From NCBI GenBank assembly GCA_038087015.1, contig JASBNA010000058.1, positions 62,001-126,000 on the forward strand: DNA of 64,000 nt, written 5' to 3'. The position numbers and the translations under genes were made by a program. Shown here piece after piece: positions 10,145-19,260 of the stretch. Below the pieces are notes generated by a model. The model worked only from the letters and a program-made list of their open reading frames with translations. It made no database searches and was not told the origin of the DNA. Position 1 is the stretch's first letter. Every line of letters starts with the position of its first letter. Origin of the DNA: Cerrena zonata. Taxonomy: Eukaryota > Basidiomycota > Agaricomycetes > Polyporales > Cerrenaceae.

Positions 10145-10960
10145 TTAGCTTTTATCTCTTTTACTACTTTTAAGTTTATTGGCCTTGATCTTACGATTAT
10201 TGTCTCTTCTTTCAGCTTTGGTCAAGTATCTGAACTTCTTCTTCTTCTTCTTGATTTTGTCCTTGAGCGAAGGTTTAGCAACACCACAAGTGACTGCGTA
10301 TTTTTTGGCTTTGTCTATTGAATCTTTCAAGACGTCTTCGGAATCTTTCAAACGCACGTTATTGGCCAACGCAATTGCTTCGAGATTGGTATCTTGGATC
10401 TTCTTAATGTGTGGGTTGTCAAGAGATTCAACCGTGACGGTTGTTTCATCGTCAATAATGGCATCTCCCTGTGGAAAATCGTTTGAATCGTCCCTTTTGT
10501 ATATTTCTGTATGATGAAGAATACCCTTTTGAGGTCTTCTCTTTTCCTTCTTTTCCTTCTCCTTGTCGTCATCTTCTTCTGCGTCTTCGGCCTCATCTTC
10601 GCTAGAAGAGTGGGACTTTGAATCAAACCCATCCCATTTGTCTTCTTCCTCATCACTACTGTCCAAATGGGTGATTCTTTCCATGGTATCCTTGAATCCC
10701 TTCAATTGGTTTTCTAGGTCCTTTTTTCTTTCATCTCGTATCTCCTTTCTTTCCTGGACTTTGGCAAGCCTCTCTTGTTCTTTTATATATTCTTGGGCCT
10801 TCTTTTGTCTCTGTAATTTTCTTTTATGGAAACCGGTTAAATATTCTTGACGGGAATCTTTATCAAACACAACCTCATCAACACCAAACTTTTTGGTCTG
10901 TTGTTGATGGTACTTCTTCCCACCAGTTAAGATCTCTCTATTTCGTCTTATGCTTGACAT
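10145..10960 (-). CDS. RRP17: Nol12/Rrp17-family rRNA-processing nuclease
   Basis: 271 residues, nucleolar. The S. cerevisiae protein is a 5'-3' exonuclease that trims the 5' ends of 5.8S and 25S rRNA precursors. The Nol12 core is at residues about 25-75 (VVFDKDSRQEYLTGFHKRKLQRQKKAQ), followed by a long charged coiled coil, an acidic serine stretch (DSSDEEEDKWDGF near residue 105, then SSSEDEAEDAEEDD) and a lysine-rich C-terminus (KDKIKKKKKKFRYLTKAERR), typical of nucleolar proteins. The start is an ATG directly before the conserved RRNREILTGGKKY. It is divergent from LRP1, also an rRNA-processing factor, across only 182 bases. Confidence 0.92.
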   Translation of the reverse strand: MSSIRRNREILTGGKKYHQQQTKKFGVDEVVFDKDSRQEYLTGFHKRKLQRQKKAQEYIKEQERLAKVQERKEIRDERKKDLENQLKGFKDTMERITHLDSSDEEEDKWDGFDSKSHSSSEDEAEDAEEDDDKEKEKKEKRRPQKGILHHTEIYKRDDSNDFPQGDAIIDDETTVTVESLDNPHIKKIQDTNLEAIALANNVRLKDSEDVLKDSIDKAKKYAVTCGVAKPSLKDKIKKKKKKFRYLTKAERRDNNRKIKANKLKSSKRDKS

Positions 10961-11142
10961 CTTGGGTAGTAGGCACTATACTGCTAAGGTAGAAGATTAA
11001 GAGGGTAGTTTTTTTTTTTTTCTTTCTATGAAAAAAAAGCGTAGGAAAAAAAAATACCGATGACTTGAGAGTATCAACTACGTCTGCTTCAAGGCTTACT
11101 CTACAGAACTGAAAGCTTTTAAGTTGCTCTAAAGGTGTTATC
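10961..11142. promoter_or_regulatory. Shared bidirectional promoter RRP17 / LRP1
   Basis: 182 bases with T and A tracts near the middle. CGATGAC resembles the PAC core but does not match it, and no clear RRPE is present. Both flanking genes act in rRNA maturation, so co-regulation is plausible but not shown by a motif. Confidence 0.5.
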
Positions 11143-11766
11143 ATGGAAAATATAGCAAACGTCAAGCTCTTTATAGAGTCCCTCGATGGGTCCATAGACC
11201 AATTAAAAAATGAATTAAACCCGTTATTGAATAGACCACTAGATGAATTAATAGGAGTGAATACCCATAATAATATAGAAGCCATAAGATTTTATAATAA
11301 TTATCTTTATACCTTAATATCGATAATTTTCTCGTACTTGAAAGTCATTGGAATCAAGGTGGAGGAACATCCAATAATGAAAGAACTCACTAGGATAAAG
11401 TCGTATATGAAAAGATTGAAAGATTTAGAAACTAAATTAACGAATGCCGAATCCAAAGATGAAAAGAATGCTGAAAGAGCAAGACAATACATAGTTAACA
11501 CTCTTGGCTCAAATGTTAATGGCGGGGGCGCTGCCCAACCTGAAAGTTTAAGCAAACCAGCCATAAGTAAGGACAATTTTAAAGGAAAGCATACTAAATT
11601 CGAAGATAAGAAGCAAACTTCAGATGATGAAGAACAATCAAAACCATCTAAGAAACCATCACAAGCAGAGGTCAATTTAAAGAAAAAACAGAAGAAGTCT
11701 CGTGATATCAAACCTTCATCTACTGGTCGTATTTCAAAACCAAAACATAAAAAAGCTTCTAAATAG
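11143..11766 (+). CDS. LRP1: Exosome cofactor Lrp1/Rrp47 (C1D family)
   Basis: 207 residues, nuclear. C1D/Sas10-family proteins bind the N-terminus of Rrp6 and help the nuclear exosome process 5.8S rRNA and snoRNAs. The helical N-terminal domain covers residues 1 to about 105: IDQLKNELNPLLNRPLDEL, then a Y-rich helix, then HPIMKELTRIKSYMKRLK near residue 75, the most conserved C1D segment. The tail is basic and disordered, ending KPKHKKASK, as in the yeast protein. It starts at the ATG 11143, is divergent from RRP17 and convergent with IRE1. Length is close to the 184 residues of S. cerevisiae Lrp1. Confidence 0.9.
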   Translation: MENIANVKLFIESLDGSIDQLKNELNPLLNRPLDELIGVNTHNNIEAIRFYNNYLYTLISIIFSYLKVIGIKVEEHPIMKELTRIKSYMKRLKDLETKLTNAESKDEKNAERARQYIVNTLGSNVNGGGAAQPESLSKPAISKDNFKGKHTKFEDKKQTSDDEEQSKPSKKPSQAEVNLKKKQKKSRDIKPSSTGRISKPKHKKASK

Positions 11767-12007
11767 TTGTTTATAGAGTGATAATAATAAAAAAACATGC
11801 ATGTAAAAACCTATATTGAAAGTACTATATATGAAGAAATGAAAGAAGTATGTTTTGTATGACTTGGTAATATAAAAATTAAATAAAAATTAAGAAACGA
11901 AAAGAAAAACATTTCATATGCATCGTGAAATCTTAAAGGTCCATCGATTGATGAATCAGGAAGATAATTTAAATAATGTGATTGAAACACTTAAGGAAAC
12001 TAGTATA

Positions 12008-15000
12008 TTAGTAAAATTCTTCAAACACATGTTCATGCTTTAATGTTTCTTCAACAATAAAGTAAATTTCCATTAATAAATGAGGGAATTTATTATTGAA
12101 ATATTTATAAAATCCATTTGGTAAAGGACTCATTTGTTCTTGCAATTTAGGAGGCATATCATTAAAATGATGATATTTATTTCTCAAAGCTCTCAATAAA
12201 TCCATTAGTTTTTCAGTATTATATTTTCTATATTTACCTAAATTATTCATGAATTCATCATCAAACTTAGCATGCCAATCACCTTGGTGAACTCGTTCTG
12301 CAACAGATTCCAATTTTAATAATAAATCACTTGGAGGATCTCTTCTTTCAATTTCAAATCTATCACTTACTTTTAAGAGAAATTCAAGCTTCTTATTCAT
12401 CCCCCAGAAATATGGATGTTTCATTAATTGGAATGTATTTGGTCTCAACTTTGGGTTATGACTTATCATCACCGAAATCAAATGAGAAGCTTCAACGTAA
12501 TCAGTTGGGCAACAGAATTTCAATAATGACAAGTCATATTCCCCTTTAATAATGTTACCTTCTCTTAAGTAGCGATCACCAAATGGATGATTACCATTAG
12601 TTAATATGTAAAAAAATACACATCCTAAAGAGAAAATATCAATTGCTTTAGTCAACCGTTTTCCATTTCCACTTGAAGGTGCATTACCATTGGTTATGAT
12701 GGAATGGCGAGAAGAAGAGCCAACTGAAGAAATGGTTTCAGGCGATATTTCTAATAAATCATGATGTAATAATAATTCTGGGGCTCTCCAACCAGAGGTA
12801 CCAGATGCTGCATGCTGAGTTGTGGCCCTGAAGGAGGATTGATCAGCATCCAATTTTTTACATAAACCAAAATCGGAAATCAATAAACGGATAGAACTTG
12901 TTTGAGCCGAAGCGTCCTGATTTTTATTATTTGAAGGTTTTTTCATAGTATCAGCAACCAAGATATTTTGAGGTTTCAAGTCACGATGAACAATTTTCAA
13001 AGAATGTAAATAATGTAATCCACTCACTAATTGGTGTAAAACATTATTGATATTATATTCATTCAATCGAAGGTTTTGTGGATAAAGTTTTGATTTCTCT
13101 GTTATGTCTTCTAGCGAGCATAAACATAATTCTAATGCAATATATAAGAATTTTTCAGACTCACTTGACTGAGAGCAGAAATATCTAATGACGTTTGGAT
13201 GGTCATCACTTTCTTGGAGTAATCTCACTTCATGATTCGCAATATCGTAGAAATCAAGAAGCATACGTTTTACTGCAACCGGTCTATTTTCGAAGGTTCC
13301 TTCATAAACAACGGTACCATGGGATCCATAACCCAAAACTTTGTCTGAAATCACTAAATTATTTTCTATTTGGAGTTTCTTTAAAGGAAGCTTTTGAGTG
13401 GAAGGCTGTTTCTGAATAGTCTTGATAAGCGATTTGGTTGATATGACTTCCTCTTTATCCTGTTGTTCACCTAATTCAACATCATCTCCATTAGCAATGC
13501 CATCATCAGTAAGATTATTTTCATTGCTTCCTAAATCACCACTGGTATCATCAGGACTTTTATTTTTCTTTTTACCTTTACCTCCACGCTTTCCTCCACG
13601 GCTACCTCTCTTACGCTTCTTTTTAGTGACCGCTTGTTCTTGTTCATTATCATTATCATTGTCGTTGTCTATGTCACCGGGATCAGTATTTTCTGAAGTG
13701 ACGATACCAAGAGGGTTTAATTCATCCGGTAATTGATTTCCAGTTGTTATTTCAACTTTCTCCTCGCTGACTGAAGGTTTTGAATTTTCTTGCTCGAGCG
13801 AATCATCAGGACTAACTATGGTGACCTTTTTAACTTGTTTTGGAGAAGAAAGCTGGTCCGACGTTGAGTTTGACGTCGTTACAGTACCATTGGAAGAGGA
13901 TCTAGAATGGTTGGTAGAGTGTTCATTAGCTGTAGGTGAAGGGGCCAATAAATCTTGATCAGTTCCATCCGAAATTGATGAGCTACGGGTAGTGGTGTTG
14001 TTTGAATCGACATCTCTTATTTCTATCGATGCAGGTAAATGATCTTTCTCCAGTAAATTATACTTATTGATTTCCAAATCCAAATTCTCTGTTTTATCAT
14101 TACCTGAATGAGGAGAGTTGGAAAATGTTTTTTCACTTTGAGGAATTGGAGTATTTGGACTTGATGAACTTGCATCAATAAACTTTTGAAATTTTTTAGT
14201 TAATTTTCCTAATTTACCGAAGACCATTAGAAGAACCAAGAGAATCAAAATTACAATTAGATCTTCACAGATTCTTTTGATTAAAGATAATGATTCTATG
14301 GTTGTTGTTGTAGCATTATCATCTTTCTGAGATAAGTCTTTTTGAGATTCTCTTGATCTATCAAACACTAATACATCTTGATTATTCGAATTAACTAAAG
14401 TAGAGACGTCCCTACCATAAGGTGATTCATCTTCTCTATTACGGAAAACAAACCCATTCATGACATCAGGAACGGAATTTTCATTATGGGAATCATTATT
14501 ATCAACTGGAGGTTCACTTGTTCTACCGTCACTAATTTGTTTGATTGGATTAGCTTTATTATCGAAATTTGAAACTGGTTGATACATCGTATCAGCAGTT
14601 AAGTGATTTGTTTGATGAATACCGTTGATTAAATGATCAACCAAGGGAGTATTGGAAACCTTAAAGTTTGATAAAAATTCAACATCGACTTCCGAAGGAA
14701 TTGAATGGCTCAATTTGTATAAAGACATTTGATAAGGGGAAATTGGGGCTGATTTAATCAAGGTGGGATAATTAACGAAACTCATGGCGAACCATTCATT
14801 CCCATTTGAAGTTTTATTTAAGAAACATAAATCATTATTATTTGTATCTTCACTAACTTGTAAATCATTCAAAACTTTCAAAGGATGAGGTAAAATAACA
14901 TGATCGTTGTAATTTTTATTTTCGAAAATATCGAAAACATTCACAGCCAAGGAAGGTAATTTACTAATCCAAACTGGAGTACCCAAATTTTTATTAATGG

Positions 15001-15841
15001 CTAATAATGATTTATCATGGAAAGGGGTGAAATATAATTTATCCAAGCTTTGTTGATTTTGCATGATTAAATCATTATCAATGTTATTTGGCCCCCATTG
15101 AGCATAAGTCACATTCCAAACAACATTAGTATGCTCTTTTGAAAAAATGGATAATTCATAGATGGTTTTACCAATCATTATTGTGTCTTCACTTTCAGTA
15201 TGAAATCGAATTTTTGATTTATCGTTAGAATGAGTATTCGGAACGGGACATTTTTCGTCATTAGTACCGAAAGACGAGATGATTTCACCAGTGTGTATGT
15301 TGATAGTGAATAGAGAAGTTTTCCTACTCCCAGTATAAACTTTATCATCACCACTGAGAGAGAAAGGAGATTCAAGAACCAAATTTTTGATTGAAGTTGG
15401 TAATTTATTCAAGCCAAATTTTGGGGTGAAATAGTATAAAGACCCATCTTGATATGGTTCAACGAACCACAAGATATTTGATTGTGTGTTATTATAGGTT
15501 TCATTTGAGGCGTTGGTAACGTTAGTACTTATTTTCACCAAGGGATCGTCAATAGGTAAAGACCAAAGTAATCCTCCGCTATTTCTTTCAACTCCGTGTA
15601 GATTACCATCGATATCACTAATCAACAATAGATCCGTGAGTTTCCAATCCTGTATTGATCGTAAATCTAACGGAATAATATTACGATCTCTTTGATAATT
15701 TTGATGATGCTGATTTTGGTGTTGGTATTCTTTTTGCATTAATTCATTATTGGTCAGGTAAACTTTTTCTAGTCGGGGTGACGCCCATACCAGAACGATC
15801 AAGAATATACTGGTTAAACAGGATATAAGTGAAAGCTTCAT
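12008..15841 (-). CDS. IRE1: Ire1, ER-stress sensor kinase/endoribonuclease
   Basis: 1277 residues, ER type I membrane protein. It senses unfolded proteins and cuts HAC1-type mRNA in the unfolded-protein response. A signal peptide (residues 1-20, hydrophobic through FLIVLVWA) precedes a PQQ-like luminal domain (about 60-420) with N-glycosylation sites. One transmembrane helix lies at about 522-541 (LIVILILLVLLMVF). A long Ser/Asp-rich linker contains the basic motif KKKRKR at residues 740-745. The kinase starts near 832 (GYGSHGTVVYEG, AVKRML) with HRDLKPQN near 951 and SDFGL near 986. The KEN RNase domain (about 1145-1277) retains KYRKY and RNKYHH, carrying the catalytic Tyr, Arg and His known from S. 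cerevisiae Ire1. Intact over 3.8 kb. Confidence 0.97.
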   Translation of the reverse strand: MKLSLISCLTSIFLIVLVWASPRLEKVYLTNNELMQKEYQHQNQHHQNYQRDRNIIPLDLRSIQDWKLTDLLLISDIDGNLHGVERNSGGLLWSLPIDDPLVKISTNVTNASNETYNNTQSNILWFVEPYQDGSLYYFTPKFGLNKLPTSIKNLVLESPFSLSGDDKVYTGSRKTSLFTINIHTGEIISSFGTNDEKCPVPNTHSNDKSKIRFHTESEDTIMIGKTIYELSIFSKEHTNVVWNVTYAQWGPNNIDNDLIMQNQQSLDKLYFTPFHDKSLLAINKNLGTPVWISKLPSLAVNVFDIFENKNYNDHVILPHPLKVLNDLQVSEDTNNNDLCFLNKTSNGNEWFAMSFVNYPTLIKSAPISPYQMSLYKLSHSIPSEVDVEFLSNFKVSNTPLVDHLINGIHQTNHLTADTMYQPVSNFDNKANPIKQISDGRTSEPPVDNNDSHNENSVPDVMNGFVFRNREDESPYGRDVSTLVNSNNQDVLVFDRSRESQKDLSQKDDNATTTTIESLSLIKRICEDLIVILILLVLLMVFGKLGKLTKKFQKFIDASSSSPNTPIPQSEKTFSNSPHSGNDKTENLDLEINKYNLLEKDHLPASIEIRDVDSNNTTTRSSSISDGTDQDLLAPSPTANEHSTNHSRSSSNGTVTTSNSTSDQLSSPKQVKKVTIVSPDDSLEQENSKPSVSEEKVEITTGNQLPDELNPLGIVTSENTDPGDIDNDNDNDNEQEQAVTKKKRKRGSRGGKRGGKGKKKNKSPDDTSGDLGSNENNLTDDGIANGDDVELGEQQDKEEVISTKSLIKTIQKQPSTQKLPLKKLQIENNLVISDKVLGYGSHGTVVYEGTFENRPVAVKRMLLDFYDIANHEVRLLQESDDHPNVIRYFCSQSSESEKFLYIALELCLCSLEDITEKSKLYPQNLRLNEYNINNVLHQLVSGLHYLHSLKIVHRDLKPQNILVADTMKKPSNNKNQDASAQTSSIRLLISDFGLCKKLDADQSSFRATTQHAASGTSGWRAPELLLHHDLLEISPETISSVGSSSRHSIITNGNAPSSGNGKRLTKAIDIFSLGCVFFYILTNGNHPFGDRYLREGNIIKGEYDLSLLKFCCPTDYVEASHLISVMISHNPKLRPNTFQLMKHPYFWGMNKKLEFLLKVSDRFEIERRDPPSDLLLKLESVAERVHQGDWHAKFDDEFMNNLGKYRKYNTEKLMDLLRALRNKYHHFNDMPPKLQEQMSPLPNGFYKYFNNKFPHLLMEIYFIVEETLKHEHVFEEFY

Positions 15842-16963
15842 CTTTGATTCATCAACTGGTGCCCTTTTTCAGAAGAAATTGAAAATCCTTTTTTTTTTCT
15901 TCCGTAGTCAAATGCGGGAATGGATCAGGGATTTTTTTTTTTTTCGGCCCTTTAAATCAAAATGACTGTAGAGTTGAAATCAAGTTAATAAATATCAAAG
16001 CAATGGCCAGTGAGGAAGCTTAACGAGATTATGAGGCAAGCGGTCTTCGAAAACTGGACCAAAGAAACAAACAAAATAAAAGGGGTCGAAAATAAATAAA
16101 TAGAAAATGGATACAAAAGAAAGACTTGCAATAACAAGAAAAACCAACAAAAAACAAGATAAAACAAATAAAAAGAAGTAAAGAAAGAAAGAAAAAGAAG
16201 AAAGAAGGAAGATCTTTTCAAGTGATCGGGTCAGGCACTTAAACTTGTATAATCATATAAGTACGTTGGGTGAGCAGTAGTAGGAAATGAAAGATCAAAG
16301 AAACAAAAACCACCAAAGAAAAACTAGCAAGGACTCTTGGATCTTGATGAGATGATTACTGATTAGCTTTGCTACCTTAAGAAGCTTTTGCTTTTGTTCT
16401 AGAAGCTATATAAATTATTGTGAAGGCAAATGTCTTGAGACGAGCGTCTAATCGACTAAAAACAAAGACTAAAAAAAGCTAAATTTATCGGGATATGTGA
16501 TCAAGGGAAGATGGAGAGCGGCAAGACGCTTTGACTCTGTAGGCTCAACGATGGAATTGTGGTAAAAGACCCTCTATAATGAAATAAAAGAGAAAGTGGT
16601 CGAAGGTTTGAATCAAAATGATGGATTTCTGTAGAATTTTTCATGTTTCACCAATTTTTTTGGTGTAATTTTTTCTTTTTTTTGTTTTGTATGGAGTTTT
16701 TTTGCGCACTAAAATAAAGACTAACAAACTACTGAAAAGGTGAAAATTAACTAGTGAAGCAATTGCAAATACCCTACAAAACAGACATTGAGGCTTTGGT
16801 GTTGGCGATACGAGGTGTACGACGGGCGAGGTGCAGACGAAACTAGAGAATCAATGGGCGAATGCGTGGAGACTTGTAGAGTGTGTATTATACATACTAC
16901 CTTGGTAGTAATTATTGCAAAGTATATAAATAATGGATTAGATAGCAATAGTATATAAATTAG
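15842..16963. other. Intergenic: IRE1 promoter and alcohol dehydrogenase 3' flank
   Basis: 1.1 kb with poly(T)/poly(A) tracts at about 15890-15945 and 16075-16210 (purine-rich). Short open frames on the minus strand here are low complexity. No RNA gene or repeat array is seen. Confidence 0.7.
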
Positions 16964-18071
16964 TTAGTGAAAAGCTTTATCGTAATCGGTGAAGACAAAT
17001 CTATATCTAACATCACCTTGATCACATCTATTCAAAGCTTCATTGACAGCTTTTTCACTGATTGGAATTTCTTCAACCCAAGGTTTAATACCTTTATCAG
17101 CAGCCAATTGTAACATTTCAAGGGCTTCAGCTTTAGAACCTAATAAAGAAGAACCAAAAGAACCGGCATTCTTCAAGAAACTGAAAGGAGTGACTTCAAA
17201 AGTATCCTTAACTGGAGGTAAACCAACAGAAACAAATCTACCATCAACTTTCAAAACACTTAAATAATCGTTTAAATTAAAGCCGTCAATACCAGAAGCA
17301 CAATTCAAGATAAAGTCAAAATTGTCTTGATATTTAGTGGTCCAATCTTTTTCAACACCAGTGGCAATGAATTCATGACCACCGAGTTGGAAAGCTTCAT
17401 CCTTTTTAGCGTTACTTCTGGAAAAAACGGTAACTTTAGCACCTAAAGCACTAGCAAATTGAACAGCAAGATGACCTAATCCACCAAGACCAATGATACC
17501 GACAACCGGTTCCTTTTTACCAATTTTTTTCAAGTTTCTAACAATTGGAGAGTAAACAGTTAAACCAGCACACATTAAAGGAGCAGCACTAACCTGAATC
17601 CAACCCATCAGGAATTGGGAAAACAAATTGTTCGTTTGCAATTGAATGAGAAGCATAACCACCTTGAGTAACGTAATTATCAGCAAAATGATCGATTGAA
17701 TTATAAGTTGAAACTGATTTGTGACAATATTGTTCATTTTCTTCTTGACATCTAGTACATGATCTACAAGAAGAAGCACATGCACCAATACCAACACGGT
17801 CACCAACCTTAACTTGAGTTACTTCATCACCAACAGCAATAACAGTACCAATGATTTCATGTCCAACAACCAAGTCATCTCTTTTCAATGGAGACCAATT
17901 GGCTTTCAAAGTATGGATATCAGTACCACACAACCCATTACAAATGTTCTTCAAAACAACATCATGAGCTAAAACCTTCTTTGGAGTATATTCAACAAAT
18001 TTTGGTTCACTCCAGTGCTCTTTATCGTGAACACCAAAACCTTGAAATTTAGCAGGAATGTCAACAGTCAT
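16964..18071 (-). pseudogene. NADP-dependent cinnamyl-type alcohol dehydrogenase (Adh6/Adh7 family), one frameshift
   Basis: A medium-chain zinc alcohol dehydrogenase of about 370 residues in two frames. The N-terminal part (from the ATG at 18071) has the catalytic-zinc region NGLCGTDIH and GHE, and the structural-zinc pattern C-x2-C-x2-C-x7-C. It ends IPDGLDSG-stop. The C-terminal part, in the next frame, resumes at VSAAPLMCAGLTVYSP and has the nucleotide-binding GLGGLGHLAVQ and FSRSNAKK (the Ser-Arg favours NADP), ending YRFVFTDYDKAFH. The halves abut exactly at a CC doublet on the plus strand (17593-17594), so one extra base explains the break. S. cerevisiae Adh6/7 reduce cinnamaldehyde, furfural and fusel aldehydes. 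Many neighbours show similar one-base breaks, so sequence error is likelier than true decay. Confidence 0.85.
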
Positions 18072-19260
18072 CTTCAAATATAAAATTACTTACCCTTCTT
18101 CCAATTGAAAAATTATCAGAGTATGGGAATCATTCTATTTATATTAGTAATGGCAAGTCCGAACAAAACGAAAAATTTCACCGCTCTCGTCGGAAATGTT
18201 CACAAATCATACCTTTGTGAACGCATGTCAAAATTGACGTTAAGTATGATGCAATGGGCCTTGATTGCTCACAAGGCTTCCCGGTTATTTATCAATTCCG
18301 TAAGCTTTGATTATCTCGACGAGTGTCCTGAGGGTATCATTACTGCTTCCGGTGGCTCGGACCGCAGTTGGAGGGCACTTGAATGCCGGTCCAGAACAAA
18401 TCGCTTACAAATGAAGGTAAACCGTTACTTGTCACCAGCGAGCAGCTTCGGAGTGGCCCCGAGTATATAAAGCTTCTTCTGTTTGCTGGTGGTTGCAAAC
18501 GGCTGGATTCAGCAACTACTGACTTCTGCCTTATGCTGCCTTCTACCACCTTGTAATACCTTAAAGCATACAATGTACCTCTTACACTAGCTGGATAGCT
18601 ACATATACCAGACAACTTCCACTTAGTGCACCCACTTTAACGCAAACCAATGTCTTACCGTAGACCAACATCCAGTACCTTCTTAGAGGCTATACCCAAA
18701 AACGACTATTGGTCTAGTAGTAAGTATGTTCAGTTATACCACCCACCCGTACACCAGGCTTACCGGAGCCGTTCTACGTCAGATGCTTAATGGGCCTGCA
18801 CTAGCACCTACGGAGCCTCTCGTATTGCTAAGGTGTGTGGTGTTGATGCGAAGGAGTTGGTGATACAAGGAATATGCTGTGTTAGTAAGATGTACAAGTT
18901 TTATAATAGGGTGTAGTGAAGTACAAGTTTTATAGTAGGGTGTAGTGATGTATGGTGTATTCATGGGTATTCGTGGTGCATTGATGTTCGTGGTGTATTC
19001 ATGGGTCTTGATGGGTCTTCATGGTGTATTCATGTATGGTGTACTGTGCATTGACGTGGTGGTAAGTCTGACGGCTTGTCACAACAACACTTAGGAAAGC
19101 CTGTAGTTATCTTATGTTAACCTAATTGTAGTTTTCGTTCTTTTGTTTTTTGTTTTTTTGTGGTATCAATTTTTTCCTCTGTTTTTTTTTTTTTTTTCAT
19201 CTTTAACTACTTCTTTTTAAAGGTCAATTCTTGCATTTCTTCTTCATCAAAGTATAAAGA
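18072..19260. other. Intergenic: divergent promoter region alcohol dehydrogenase / ITC1
   Basis: 1.2 kb, less AT-rich in its middle (18230-18800). Short GTGTAGTGAAGTACAAG- and GTGTATTCATGGGT-type repeats lie at 18900-19060 and long T tracts next to ITC1 (19140-19200). A 91-codon frame at 18340-18615 (minus) has no domain. No RNA gene is recognised. Confidence 0.65.
18900..19060. repeat. Degenerate short repeats upstream of ITC1
   Basis: Two copies of a roughly 35-base unit with AAGTACAAGTTTTATA and GGGTGTAGTGA, followed by several copies of GTGTATTCATG / TTCATGGGT words. Direct orientation, imperfect. Probably slippage sequence in the promoter. Confidence 0.65.

Noticed and set aside
18340..18615. 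91-codon minus-strand open frame in the alcohol dehydrogenase/ITC1 gap
   Set aside because: No recognisable domain; only an open frame in a less AT-rich stretch.
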